Positions 18,501-25,924 of a stretch of DNA of 38,668 bases are shown in pieces; positions within the stretch are counted from its first letter, which is position 1, and every line of letters starts with the position of its first letter. A model generated the notes under the pieces. It saw nothing but the letters and a program-made list of their open reading frames with translations. It searched no databases and was not told the DNA's origin. Position numbers and translations under genes: made by a program. This DNA is from Muribaculaceae bacterium (GTDB taxonomy: Bacteria; Bacteroidota; Bacteroidia; Bacteroidales; Muribaculaceae), in assembly GCA_017473615.1 (NCBI GenBank), contig JAFUKL010000003.1, positions 1-38,668 on the forward strand, given 5' to 3'.

Positions 18501-18656
18501 GCTGAAATGTGGAGACCTATGGGTATCGCCGTTATCGGTGGTCTTACGTTCTCTACCTTAGTCACACTATTATTCGTTCCTGCGATGTACTGCGTATTTG
18601 CAGGTGTTGGAGTGAGACGTCAACGCCGTAATTTCGGCAAGAAGTTAAACGCTTAA
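15537..18656 (+). CDS. RND efflux pump, HAE1-like inner-membrane permease
   Basis: 1039 aa, the usual AcrB-like length. It has the RND layout of TM1, a large periplasmic loop, six helices, a second loop and six helices. The N-terminus reads VKRPVMTTLCFVAVLIIGLF. The proton-relay pair in TM4 is present: GMVVDDAIVVLENV with Asp399 and Asp400. The DD pair points to the hydrophobe/amphiphile (HAE) branch rather than to heavy-metal CzcA/CusA pumps. The second half repeats the fold, with GIVVKNGIVLIDYIQLNRER at TM10. The pump exports substrates from the membrane and periplasm by proton antiport. The substrate is unknown; the PII-like gene that follows is more often seen beside metal pumps. Confidence 0.95.
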   Translation: MSLYSGAVKRPVMTTLCFVAVLIIGLFSLAKLPIDLFPDIDTNTIMVMTTYEGASAEDIEQNVTRPLENTLNSVEHLKHITSDSKENISIITLEFEYGYDIDVLTNYTRDKLDMIKSYLPDDAENPIIFKFSTDMIPIMLLSVQAEESMPGLYKILDENVANPLARVDGVGSVSITGAPKREIHVYVDPIKLEAYNLSIETISSLIGAENRNIPGGNFDIGSDTYALRVEGEFSDAKQMENIVVSAKNGSIVYLKDVATIDDSLEERAQQAYNNGHKGAMIIVQKQSGANSVEISNKVMEQIPELQKRLPSDVKLGIIVDTSDNIRNTIASLTETVLYALLFVVIVVFGFLGRWRATIIIAITIPISLIASFIYLYATGETLNIISLSALSISIGMVVDDAIVVLENVTTHIERGSAPKQAAVHGTNEVAISVIASTLTLIAVFFPLTLVTGMTGVLFKQLGWMVCIMMIISTVCALTLTPMLCSQMLKLNPTKGKFQQFFFKYIESGLDKIDDGYAKLLNTVVTHKRKSIVICTLIFIGSCFLMKFIGSEFIPTSDNGRIGATLELPIGTRTEIAQDIAKKIHDEWRSKYPEIKVLNYTVGQASSDNTFASMQDNGSHIISMNINLVSVTERDRGIIEITNMMRDDLAHYPELVKTQVNVGGSRGNGMSGQSTLDYEIYGYDFTETDSVAQQVKRILQNTKGIADITISRSDYQPEYQVDFDREKLALYGLNLSTAATYLRNRINGSTASYYREDGEEYDIKVMYAPEHRTSISDIENILVYNAKGEGIRIRDLGKVVERSNPPTIERKDRQRIITVQGVVNGELAMSEIIADVQPKLDALDIPLGIDIELSGSFEDQQDSFSDLGLLAILIIILVYIVMAAQFESYAYPGIIMTSIPFAFTGIVLILWMTGTNLNIMSMIGAIMLIGIVVKNGIVLIDYIQLNRERGMSIRSAVVLGGKSRLRPIVMTALTTILGMVPMAISNGEGAEMWRPMGIAVIGGLTFSTLVTLLFVPAMYCVFAGVGVRRQRRNFGKKLNA

Positions 18657-18671
18657 AAAAGTAACAGATTT

Positions 18672-18965
18672 ATGAAAGCTATATTTATTGCATTCGACCA
18701 AGCTTACACAGAACGTATTGTAGAAATGCTTGAACGCAGCAATTGCCGCGGATTCACACAATGGGAACAAGTGTTGGGAAGAGGTACAAAGACAGGCGAA
18801 CCGCACTACGGCAGCCATGCTTGGCCTTCTTTGGCATCCTCTATCATTACTTTTGTGGAAGACAGCCGCGTAGACACTGTTCTTGAAAAACTGCATGAAA
18901 TGGACGTCGCTACTCCGAAACTCGGATTACGCGCATTTGTGTGGGACGTAGAAAAGACTATCTGA
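18672..18965 (+). CDS. PII-like small protein linked to an RND pump
   Basis: 97 aa. The pattern beta-alpha-beta, a loop, then beta-alpha-beta fits a PII/ferredoxin-like fold: MKAIFIAFDQAYTERIVEML at the start, a T-loop-like stretch (VLGRGTKTGEPHYGSHAWP, about 39-57) and SIITFVEDSRVDTVLEKLHE. This resembles the PII-like 'new group' (PII-NG) proteins found next to efflux operons. The conserved His residues in EPHYGSHAWP could bind a metal or another small ligand. It starts 15 bp after the pump gene and ends the operon before a strong terminator, so it likely senses something about pump state or cargo (inference). The usual PII uridylylation-site tyrosine is not evident. Confidence 0.65.
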   Translation: MKAIFIAFDQAYTERIVEMLERSNCRGFTQWEQVLGRGTKTGEPHYGSHAWPSLASSIITFVEDSRVDTVLEKLHEMDVATPKLGLRAFVWDVEKTI

Positions 18966-18992
18966 TCCCTACTAACACAAAACTCATATACT

Positions 18993-19033
18993 AAAGCCTT
19001 GTTCTCCTCCCGAGCGCAAGGCTTTGTTGTTTC
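18993..19033 (+). terminator. Terminator of the RND efflux operon
   Basis: Perfect 9-bp stem AAAGCCTTG (18993-19001) with CAAGGCTTT (19017-19025), then a T-rich tract GTTGTTTC. It lies 28 bp after the PII-like gene. Confidence 0.85.
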
Positions 19034-19046
19034 ATCTACCTTTGCA

Positions 19047-19083
19047 ATAAAAAACGCCCGGCAATCTTACAACTGCCGGACGT
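19047..19083 (-). terminator. Terminator of the 2-oxoacid oxidoreductase operon
   Basis: On the minus strand ACGTCCGGCA (19083-19074) pairs with TGCCGGGCGT (19063-19054) with one mismatch, followed by TTTTTT. It sits back to back with the RND terminator, so the two convergent operons are insulated from each other. Confidence 0.85.
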
Positions 19084-19112
19084 GTATGTCTATAATCGAT
19101 AAAGTACTATTC

Positions 19113-19652
19113 TTAACTATTCACAAGTTCCATGCCTCGGCGCAACGCCTCCTCATTCATAGGCAACAAATTGTGATGACGTTCAGGCAATGTCTTTTTA
19201 AGTCCTTTAAGTACACTTTCCACCGTCACCATAGGTCTCACTTTCAATAGTGCGCCAAGCACAAGCATATTGAACGCCTTCGTGTTCTGCATCTCAAAAG
19301 TAGCATCCATTGCATCTACCCTGTACACGGTAATATCGGTACGTGTCGGTATACGGTTTATTCCGTAACTGTCATAGATAAGCACACCTCCGGGTTTTAC
19401 CTTCGGTTCAAACTTATCAAGGCTCTGCTGATTGAGAACCACCGCTACATCGTAGCTATCCAATATGGGAGAGCTGATGCGTTCATCACTTAGAATCACC
19501 GTCACATTGGCTGTACCACCGCGCTGTTCAGGTCCGTAAGAAGGCAACCAAGTCACTTCCTTGTTTTCCATCAGTCCCGAATAAGCAAGTATTTTGCCCA
19601 TCGACAACACACCTTGACCGCCAAAACCGGCTATTATAATCTCATCTTTCAT
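19113..19652 (-). CDS. 2-oxoacid:ferredoxin oxidoreductase, gamma subunit
   Basis: 179 aa. POR/KOR gamma domain: the N-terminal IIIAGFGGQGVLSMGKILAY block is the family signature, followed by WLPSYGPEQRGGTANVTVIL. This subunit completes the catalytic core of the four-subunit enzyme that oxidatively decarboxylates a 2-oxoacid with CoA and ferredoxin. The start ATG at 19652 follows the beta gene after 15 bp. It is the last gene of the operon, followed by a terminator. Confidence 0.92.
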   Translation of the reverse strand: MKDEIIIAGFGGQGVLSMGKILAYSGLMENKEVTWLPSYGPEQRGGTANVTVILSDERISSPILDSYDVAVVLNQQSLDKFEPKVKPGGVLIYDSYGINRIPTRTDITVYRVDAMDATFEMQNTKAFNMLVLGALLKVRPMVTVESVLKGLKKTLPERHHNLLPMNEEALRRGMELVNS

Positions 19653-19667
19653 ATACTACAAGAGATA

Positions 19668-20429
19668 TTATTCGTTTTTTAAGTCACCAAGAGGATACTT
19701 CTTGAACATGTGTTCCACCATCCACTCATTAGCTTGAGCCGGAGTGAGTTTCCAGCCTGAGTTACATGTACTCACAATTTCCACCATCGAAGTTCCTTTA
19801 CCTGCCATGCTGTTCTCAAATGCTTTGCGAATCGCAGCCTTAGCTTTGCGCACTGCTCCGGGTGTGTGTACACTCTGGCGTGTTACATAGCATGTTCCGT
19901 CAAGCTGAGCCATCAACGGTGCCATGACAAGAGGATGACCGTTCAAGTCGACGCGTCTGCCGTAAGGCGTAGTAGCCGTCTTCATTCCAAGCAATGTAGT
20001 CGGTGCCATCTGTCCGCCGGTCATTCCGTATATCGCATTATTTATAAAGATTATGGCTATATTCTCCCCGCGATTGGCAGCATGTATCGTTTCACAAGTA
20101 CCGATAGCAGCAAGGTCGCCATCACCTTGATAAGTAAACACCAAATTCTCGGGATTCAGGCGTTTTAACGCAGTTGCTACCGATGGAGCACGTCCATGCG
20201 CAGCCTGAACCCAATCCACATCGATATAATTATAGGCGAAAACTGCACACCCCACGGGGCTTACGCCAACCGCCTTATCTTCCATTCCCATTTCTTCAAT
20301 CACTTCAGCTATCAACTTATGCACCACTCCGTGACTACAGCCCGGGCAATAGTGCATGTTAGCATCGGTCAGCAGAGAAGGTTTCTTATAAACACACTCC
20401 CCTTTACTGATTATATCTTCGGGTTTCAT
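19668..20429 (-). CDS. 2-oxoacid:ferredoxin oxidoreductase, TPP-binding beta subunit
   Basis: 253 aa. TPP-binding subunit: HYCPGCSHG with Cys28 and Cys31, then the TPP/Mg2+ motif GDGD at 101-104 ending with FINNAIYGMTGGQ near 127-139. GGAGGAATT ribosome site before the ATG at 20429. The 13-bp gap to the alpha gene indicates co-translation. The sequence type (CPGC followed by SHGVVHKL) fits the 2-oxoisovalerate/2-oxoglutarate branch more than pyruvate. Confidence 0.92.
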   Translation of the reverse strand: MKPEDIISKGECVYKKPSLLTDANMHYCPGCSHGVVHKLIAEVIEEMGMEDKAVGVSPVGCAVFAYNYIDVDWVQAAHGRAPSVATALKRLNPENLVFTYQGDGDLAAIGTCETIHAANRGENIAIIFINNAIYGMTGGQMAPTTLLGMKTATTPYGRRVDLNGHPLVMAPLMAQLDGTCYVTRQSVHTPGAVRKAKAAIRKAFENSMAGKGTSMVEIVSTCNSGWKLTPAQANEWMVEHMFKKYPLGDLKNE

Positions 20430-20442
20430 AATTCCTCCTCTT

Positions 20443-21519
20443 TTATTTTATCATGCCTTTCAATGCGTCAAGAACTTCATCAGGATTGGGGACAACACCA
20501 CCCAAACGTCCGTAATGACGCACTTCCACATTGCAATTAACAGCCAATTTAACGTCCTCTATCATCTGCCCGGCACTCAATTCCACAACGAGTATCCCCT
20601 TAGCTTTTTTCGCAGCTTCGGCAATTGCGGCAGCTGGGAAAGGCCATAAAGTTATAGGGCGCAGAAGTCCTGCTTTCAACCCTTGCTTGCGAGCTAATTC
20701 CATCACCTTCTCACAAATACGTGCCATACTGCCGAATGCAACAAGCAAATAATCACAATCTTCGGTGTTCAGTGCCTCATATCGCACCTCATTTGCCTCT
20801 ATTTCTTTATACTTGGCTTGCAAATGATTATTTATCTTCTCCATGGCAGGAGCTTCAAGTTCAAGCGATGTAATCACATTACGTTTGCGATTCTTCTTCC
20901 CCGTTACTGCCCACGGACACTGCTTGCGCACTTCTTCCTGAGTGCGGCGGCTGCGCTGCTCGGGCAATACCACTTTCTCCATCATCTGCCCCACGATTCC
21001 GTCAGCCAATATTATGGCAGGATTGCGATACTTGAAAGCCAAGTCCCACCCCAATGCCACAAAATCGCACATTTCTTGCACGCTCGACGGAGCAAGCGCA
21101 ATGAGGTGATAATCTCCATGCCCGCCACCTTTTGTCGTTTGAAAATAATCAGCTTGTGACGGTTGTATCGTACCTAAACCGGGACCACCACGCATGCAAT
21201 TAATCAACAATGCCGGCAATTCAGCGGCAGCTATATAAGAAACCCCTTCCTGCATGAGACTCATACCGGGGCTTGAAGATGAAGTGCACACTGCTTTACC
21301 GCAACCGGCTCCGGCATATACCATATTGATTGCAGCCACTTCGCTCTCTGCCTGCAACACCACCATACCGGTAGTCTCCCAAGGCATTTCAGCCTCCAAG
21401 GTCTCCAATACTTCCGACTGCGGAGTGATAGGATAACCGAAATAGCCATCAGCACCATACCTTATCATAGCATGAGCCAATGCCTCATTCCCTTTCATCA
21501 ATCTTATTTCTGATTCCAT
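20443..21519 (-). CDS. vorB: 2-oxoacid:ferredoxin oxidoreductase, alpha subunit (VorB-like)
   Basis: 358 aa from the ATG at 21519. The frame continues upstream to 21588, but only by overlapping the ferredoxin-subunit gene, and MESEIRLMKGNEALAHAMIR is the natural N-terminus. The pyrimidine-binding domain shows YFGYPITPQSEVLETLEAEM, the central part GAGCGKAVCTSSSSPGMSLM, and a transketolase C-terminal domain ends the protein. It resembles proteins named 3-methyl-2-oxobutanoate dehydrogenase subunit VorB, involved in branched-chain 2-oxoacid turnover or, run in reverse, in carboxylation. The precise 2-oxoacid cannot be told from sequence alone. Confidence 0.85.
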   Translation of the reverse strand: MESEIRLMKGNEALAHAMIRYGADGYFGYPITPQSEVLETLEAEMPWETTGMVVLQAESEVAAINMVYAGAGCGKAVCTSSSSPGMSLMQEGVSYIAAAELPALLINCMRGGPGLGTIQPSQADYFQTTKGGGHGDYHLIALAPSSVQEMCDFVALGWDLAFKYRNPAIILADGIVGQMMEKVVLPEQRSRRTQEEVRKQCPWAVTGKKNRKRNVITSLELEAPAMEKINNHLQAKYKEIEANEVRYEALNTEDCDYLLVAFGSMARICEKVMELARKQGLKAGLLRPITLWPFPAAAIAEAAKKAKGILVVELSAGQMIEDVKLAVNCNVEVRHYGRLGGVVPNPDEVLDALKGMIK

Positions 21520-21532
21520 ATCGGTAAGGATT

Positions 21533-21763
21533 TTAATTTTCCTGTATCCTGTAGACAGAGATACATCCATCGGGACACACCAAAGCACAACTTTGGCATC
21601 CTATGCATTTCTCGTGATTTTTCATGTAAGCGAAATGGTAACCTCTATTGTTTACCTCTCTGGGTTGTAACTCCAGAACATCAAGCGGACAAGCCACGAC
21701 ACAAAGGTTGCACCCTTTGCAACGTTCTACGTCCACTACTACCGCACCTTTTATTTTCGCCAT
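21533..21763 (-). CDS. 2-oxoacid:ferredoxin oxidoreductase, ferredoxin-like delta subunit
   Basis: 76 aa. Two 4Fe-4S motifs: C15, C18, C21, C25 (CKGCNLCVVACP) and C53, C56, C59, C63 (CIGCQSCALVCP). It carries electrons from the TPP-bound intermediate to soluble ferredoxin, which can then be oxidised by the Rnf complex encoded in this window. First gene of the delta-alpha-beta-gamma operon, 13 bp before the alpha gene. Confidence 0.92.
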   Translation of the reverse strand: MAKIKGAVVVDVERCKGCNLCVVACPLDVLELQPREVNNRGYHFAYMKNHEKCIGCQSCALVCPDGCISVYRIQEN

Positions 21764-21779
21764 ATCTTTTTTCTTTTTA

Positions 21780-21797
21780 ACAATACAAATGTATTGT
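21780..21797 (-). promoter_or_regulatory. Promoter with overlapping palindrome, 2-oxoacid oxidoreductase operon
   Basis: Perfect inverted repeat ACAATAC-AAAT-GTATTGT. Its minus strand contains TACATTTG (21793-21786), an exact TAnnTTTG -7 box, giving a leader of about 16 nt before the ATG at 21763. A palindrome laid over the -7 box is the usual position of a repressor operator. Confidence 0.5.
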
Positions 21798-21852
21798 AAA
21801 GTTTTGTGGATATAAGCGGTTTAACATTTTTTTAGTCCAACTTTAACCTTTG

Positions 21853-21919
21853 GCACACAATGCACCCTTTTGGGCAAGAAAATGCACACATCAGGTGTCA
21901 TTTGTACCATTTTGCACAC
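21853..21919. repeat. Three GCACAC hexamers at 30-31 bp spacing
   Basis: GCACAC occurs at 21853-21858, 21884-21889 and 21914-21919, starts 31 and 30 bp apart (about three helical turns). They lie 60-130 bp upstream of the 2-oxoacid oxidoreductase promoter and before the DUF2461 stop. Possible binding sites for a transcription factor; no further evidence. Confidence 0.3.
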
Positions 21920-21939
21920 TTTACACATCTATGCGCAAG

Positions 21940-22605
21940 CTAATCCTCATTAAAGATATAATTAAGAAATGTGTTAAAACCCTTAACGTATCTAAAATCA
22001 TCGGCAACTTTCTCCACCCAATCGTCACAAAAGAAATATTCGTCAGGCACTTCTTTTTTACACAGATATTCTTTCATCTTTATGTATTCGGCATTGGGAT
22101 TATCCTTATTGTATCCGCGAGGCACCACTTTCAATTTATCACCATAAAACACAAAACGTGAAGAAAACTCAGGATTTTCAAGAATGCTTTTGAATTCATC
22201 TATATTGGCATCTACCTCACTGCGCAATCGGGTAAGAATATCATTTTCAGGCCACCATATACCGGCATGCAACGCCGAATTACCCGGTTCCATGTGCAAA
22301 TAGCACCCTGCCTGTATACACTTCCGCCCTTTCTTGCCAAATACAGCCGAGAAGTATGTCTTATATGGGCTTTTATCTGCACTGAAACGCACATCTCGGT
22401 AAATCCTGTATGCACAATCACTCACTCGCAATCCATGCAAGGAATCGTCATACTCGCCCATTAGTGACAACAAGCGCGCTATATCAGCCTCCCAAGCCTT
22501 GCGCAAGGGTAGATATACCGATTCTTTATGCGCATTGAACCACTCGCGGTTATTATTTACCGCCAACGCCTTTAAGAAGTCATACATATCACGCACGTTT
22601 CCCAT
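21940..22605 (-). CDS. DUF2461 (TIGR02453) family protein
   Basis: 221 aa. Family blocks are clear: FLKALAVNNNREWFNAHKES near the N-terminus, then CAYRIYRDVRFSADKSPYKT and a YLHMEPGNSALHAGIWWPEN-like segment. The family is widespread in bacteria and fungi and has no established biochemical function. ATG at 22605 with a GGAAAT ribosome site. A near-match -7 box (TAACTTTA, 22640-22633, minus) lies 28 nt upstream. It appears to be a single-gene unit. Confidence 0.85.
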   Translation of the reverse strand: MGNVRDMYDFLKALAVNNNREWFNAHKESVYLPLRKAWEADIARLLSLMGEYDDSLHGLRVSDCAYRIYRDVRFSADKSPYKTYFSAVFGKKGRKCIQAGCYLHMEPGNSALHAGIWWPENDILTRLRSEVDANIDEFKSILENPEFSSRFVFYGDKLKVVPRGYNKDNPNAEYIKMKEYLCKKEVPDEYFFCDDWVEKVADDFRYVKGFNTFLNYIFNED

Positions 22606-22661
22606 ATTTCCTCGTTTTTTTGTTTTATACCCTAAAGTTACAATTTATTCCGATAAACACA

Positions 22662-22694
22662 AAAAAAGCAGAGCCTACACTCACGTGCAAGCTC
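22662..22694 (-). terminator. Terminator downstream of the beta-propeller gene
   Basis: Minus strand: GAGC (22694-22691) with GCTC (22674-22671) and inner CAC/GTG pairs, followed by a run of seven Ts (22668-22662). It lies about 110 bp after the propeller stop codon, the only gene on that strand it could serve. Confidence 0.65.
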
Positions 22695-22801
22695 CACTCC
22701 CAAATTAAAATTCCATTTTTTATTTTTAAAGATATCACAATTCCGAGACTAAGAAACTGTTTTGTATTTAAACAACTTCTTAATCAAATAAGAAATGATT
22801 C

Positions 22802-23782
22802 TTATTTAACTTTCTCGTAGATATACACTTCGTGAATTTCTTTTGTATAACCCTCGTTCTTGAACGGACCTTGTGACATACCAAGGATGATTTGAGTACC
22901 GCGGTTGTTCAATACCAATAGGTCATCGGTAGACGGGTCGATGCAAAGACCTTCGATTTCACCTGCACGGCGGAAATCAACCATTTCACGGAATGTTTCA
23001 AGACGTCCTGCCTTAGCACCACCTGCAATAAGACCTTTACGGATTACAGGCTTACCATCTTTCAACTTAACACTCCAAGGATTTTCCTTTTCAGGCTCTT
23101 GACCTTCAACAAGACCGGTGTAAGGCACTTCGCTTAGGTCAGCGATGTAAATATTATCGGCGATGTGATAAGTAGATTCACCGTCATCGGCAGCAAACAG
23201 CATTTTGCCGTCAGCGATGAAAATACCCTGTGTCCAGTAAGGCATCGGACGGCATTGCATCTTAGTATAGTACTTCTTTGTTTCCAAGCTGTAGCAATAT
23301 ACATAACGGCTGTCAACCCAGTCACTCATCCATATCATGTTCTTATCACGGTCAACCGCAAGACCTGACACTTCTACCTGACCAGACTCAGCACACCAAG
23401 GAATATCTTCAATCCATTCCAATGTGTTAGCGTCATATACAGAGATTGCGATGTTATATCCGCGTCCGAATTCAAACTTTTCGTTACCTGTATAAATCTT
23501 TCCGTCATGAACATCGATGTCACCGAAGTGGTTAGCCAATTTCGGATTTGGGAACAACGGATCTTCAGCAGTTTGTACACGTTTCTTTACAAGATTCCAG
23601 TTCTTGTCATATTTGTATAGACCGCGAGTGTCCGATACATAGAAGTAATCCTTATCGGCAGCAATACCCTGACGACCCGGTACTTCAACCACTTTCTTCA
23701 ATCTGTATTCAGTTCCTATGTGTTGAGCATTAACGCCAACAGCAAGCATTAGAACTGAAAGAGCCAATAATAACTTTTTCAT
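22802..23782 (-). CDS. Secreted beta-propeller protein (SdiA-regulated/phytase-like)
   Basis: 326 aa. Cleavable signal peptide (1-19, ending VNAQ). The rest is built of repeated propeller blades: GIAADKDYFYVSDTRGLYKY, GDIDVHDGKIYTGNEKF, VSGLAVDRDKNMIWMSDW, GIFIADGKMLFAADDGE and IEGLCIDPSTDDLLVLNNRG. The blade pattern resembles SdiA-regulated and esterase/phytase-like propellers. Being 44 bp after a phosphate-selective-type porin and downstream of GlpT and a phosphatase, it may handle a phosphorylated or phosphodiester substrate in the periplasm (inference). A catalytic site was not identified, and a lactonase or binding function is also possible. A 9-bp perfect AT-rich hairpin overlaps the stop codon. 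Confidence 0.65.
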   Translation of the reverse strand: MKKLLLALSVLMLAVGVNAQHIGTEYRLKKVVEVPGRQGIAADKDYFYVSDTRGLYKYDKNWNLVKKRVQTAEDPLFPNPKLANHFGDIDVHDGKIYTGNEKFEFGRGYNIAISVYDANTLEWIEDIPWCAESGQVEVSGLAVDRDKNMIWMSDWVDSRYVYCYSLETKKYYTKMQCRPMPYWTQGIFIADGKMLFAADDGESTYHIADNIYIADLSEVPYTGLVEGQEPEKENPWSVKLKDGKPVIRKGLIAGGAKAGRLETFREMVDFRRAGEIEGLCIDPSTDDLLVLNNRGTQIILGMSQGPFKNEGYTKEIHEVYIYEKVK

Positions 23783-23826
23783 AATGTGTTAGTTTTAAGT
23801 TAATAATATATTAATTAAGCTTTTAA

Positions 23827-24939
23827 TTAGAATTTAAAGATACCCATCAAGAAAATTTGGTCACTGAAATCATATCCTAATTTTTTCTTTGCATCACTTG
23901 TATACATCTTGTGAGAATAGTTAGCTTGTAACTTGAAGTTCTTGCATACTTCGTATGATACACCGGCAAGAATATTATTGTAATTACTCTTTGTGGTCTT
24001 ATCTGCATTATCTTTGTACATATCCCAACGAACTACAGGAAGCCATTTTCCGATATGATAACCAGCCAATACGTATGCACCCATTTCATCTACGCCGTAT
24101 ACGCCATCACTTTCTTTTGCACCTTTAAGCATACCAAATTCTGCACGAAGGTCAAGACCTGTAGGATTGTTATACCATGCACCGGCAATAAAACGGTTCA
24201 TTGTTTCATATGCAGGACCATATTCACCCCAGTTATAAGCAGCCTTAATCATCAAATGCTTGATAGGACGATATGTTAAAGCTCCGATAAGGTCTTTAGA
24301 TGCATTATCGTCATTCGTCATTTGAGGAGCACCATTGGTAAGAGCCACATTATATGACAATTGATTGAAACCGTCTTCGTGAGGAAGAAGATCTCCCATT
24401 ACCATTACACCAAGATCGCGACCATAGTCAACTTTAGGTTGGTTAATTGCATTACGGCATGCAATATTATAGCAAATGTCAGAGAAGTTTACTGTTTCAA
24501 GAGTTGCAGGAGAAATGTCATAGTTCTCAAATCCCATCGGAGTGTAGAATTGACCTGCACGCACTTGGAATGAAGGTTTAATCTTCCAAGTAGCAAATGC
24601 ATCCATTACTTGAAGGTTTCTTTGTCCGTTTATAGCTTTAGACTCTGTGTTGTTAAATGCTTCAATTTGCAAGCGGAAAGTAATGTTACTTGTCACCTTA
24701 CCGTCCATAATCAAACGAAGACGTTTAGCTTCAAATGAAGAAGAACTCCTACCACCGTCATTCTTATTCCAGTTCAAACCGGTCTGCAAATATCCCGATA
24801 CTTTCACAGGAAGTTTTGCAATAATGTCTTCCACTTTAGTTTGCTGAGGAGCAGGATTTGCTTCCGGTTCAGCCACTTCACTTGCAAACATAGGTGTTGC
24901 TATCGCAAGACCTAACAAAAATGCTAAAGTTTTTTTCAT
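23827..24939 (-). CDS. OprP/OprO-like phosphate-selective porin
   Basis: 370 aa. Signal peptide (ending FASEVA) and a beta-barrel starting with VKVSGYLQTGLNWNKNDGG. The 16-strand Porin_O_P family pattern follows: KRLRLIMDGKVTSNITFRLQ, then AFATWKIKPSFQVRAGQFYT and a C-terminal SDQIFLMGIFKF. The family in Pseudomonas selects phosphate or polyphosphate; Bacteroidota members are less well defined. It is 108 bp after the HAD phosphatase gene and 44 bp before the propeller gene. Context with GlpT suggests uptake of glycerol phosphates across the outer membrane (inference). Confidence 0.8.
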   Translation of the reverse strand: MKKTLAFLLGLAIATPMFASEVAEPEANPAPQQTKVEDIIAKLPVKVSGYLQTGLNWNKNDGGRSSSSFEAKRLRLIMDGKVTSNITFRLQIEAFNNTESKAINGQRNLQVMDAFATWKIKPSFQVRAGQFYTPMGFENYDISPATLETVNFSDICYNIACRNAINQPKVDYGRDLGVMVMGDLLPHEDGFNQLSYNVALTNGAPQMTNDDNASKDLIGALTYRPIKHLMIKAAYNWGEYGPAYETMNRFIAGAWYNNPTGLDLRAEFGMLKGAKESDGVYGVDEMGAYVLAGYHIGKWLPVVRWDMYKDNADKTTKSNYNNILAGVSYEVCKNFKLQANYSHKMYTSDAKKKLGYDFSDQIFLMGIFKF

Positions 24940-25047
24940 GTCATTTAAATTTTTAATGTTTAAAAATTGATAGTTTTAGATTTTAGTTTTTTCAATCCTT
25001 AAACGGGTTAGTAAAAAAAATATCTATCTCGATTATTTAATTTTTAT

Positions 25048-25920
25048 TTAATACTCGACTCCACGAGACTTAAGCAGCAATCTGCCGAACTCCTCTATAT
25101 TCAAAGCCGTTACATCGGGCTGTGGAGAGGAATTGACAGCTGTTTCAAGAGTGGTTTCTCCCGATAACACCAATACGCCAAGTGAACCGGCATTACGCGC
25201 TGTAGCCACATCGGTATAAATTCGGTCACCACACATAGCCACCTCTTCGGGAGTCATGCCATACTTGGTTTGAATACATTTAAGCATATCCGGATTGGGC
25301 TTGCCTATCACAATGTCGGGTTCACGACCGGTTGCATACTCTATGCACTTGCACATCGAGCCGCAATCCACCAATATTACTTCCTGATCGGTGGGACACA
25401 CCCTATCGGGATTTGTTGCAATATATCTCACACCTTGTGATGCCCACCATGCCGCACGGCATAAGCGTGAATAACACAAAGTCATATCAAAAGCCACCAC
25501 AAGTATATCGGGACGATCGGCAGGATCATCGGCGGCCATCTCAAAACCGGCATCCTCAAATTCTTTAATCATGCTGGGCGTTCCCAACACAAAAAGTCTT
25601 TTTGCCTCCGGATGATTCTGCTTTATATAATCTATCGTAGCAACGGCAGTAGTATATACTTCTTCAGGAGTTGCATCTATTCCTAAACCTTTTAACTTAT
25701 TCAAATAATCAGGAATACTCTTGGTGGGATTATTTGTCAAGAAAGAATAGCTTATACCGGTATCCGAAAGCCTTTTCAAGAAATTCTTCGTAAACGGGAA
25801 CAATGTAGCTCCCATATATATGGTTCCGTCCATATCGAGCGCAACATGCTTGATTCGGGCGCACGCTTTCATCAATTGCTCCTCGCTCATAGGCGACATA
25901 TATTTATCAAATTCCATCAT
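25048..25920 (-). CDS. HAD-IIA phosphatase (NagD/PGP-like)
   Basis: 290 aa. Haloacid dehalogenase subclass IIA: motif I LDMDGTIYMG with nucleophile Asp29 and Asp31, motif II SFLTNNPTKS, the cap domain between, Lys in motif III (VIGKPNPDML), and motif IV MCGDRIYTDVATARNAG. The family includes NagD and phosphoglycolate and glycerol-3-phosphate phosphatases. It is 4 bp after glpT, probably the fifth gene of the glp operon, so glycerol-3-phosphate or a related phosphate ester is a plausible substrate. Two ATGs occur at 25920 and 25917; the difference is trivial. Confidence 0.88.
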   Translation of the reverse strand: MMEFDKYMSPMSEEQLMKACARIKHVALDMDGTIYMGATLFPFTKNFLKRLSDTGISYSFLTNNPTKSIPDYLNKLKGLGIDATPEEVYTTAVATIDYIKQNHPEAKRLFVLGTPSMIKEFEDAGFEMAADDPADRPDILVVAFDMTLCYSRLCRAAWWASQGVRYIATNPDRVCPTDQEVILVDCGSMCKCIEYATGREPDIVIGKPNPDMLKCIQTKYGMTPEEVAMCGDRIYTDVATARNAGSLGVLVLSGETTLETAVNSSPQPDVTALNIEEFGRLLLKSRGVEY

Positions 25921-25924
25921 ATCC

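Noticed and set aside
15537-18656. Heavy-metal (CzcA/CusA) identity for the RND permease
   Set aside because: TM4 has VVDDAIVVLENV, the DD pair of HAE-type pumps, not the single-Asp pattern of metal pumps, despite the PII-like neighbour.
22786-22807. Perfect 9-bp AT-rich hairpin over the propeller stop codon as terminator
   Set aside because: No following T-tract on the minus strand and no GC pairs to speak of; a better terminator lies at 22662-22694.
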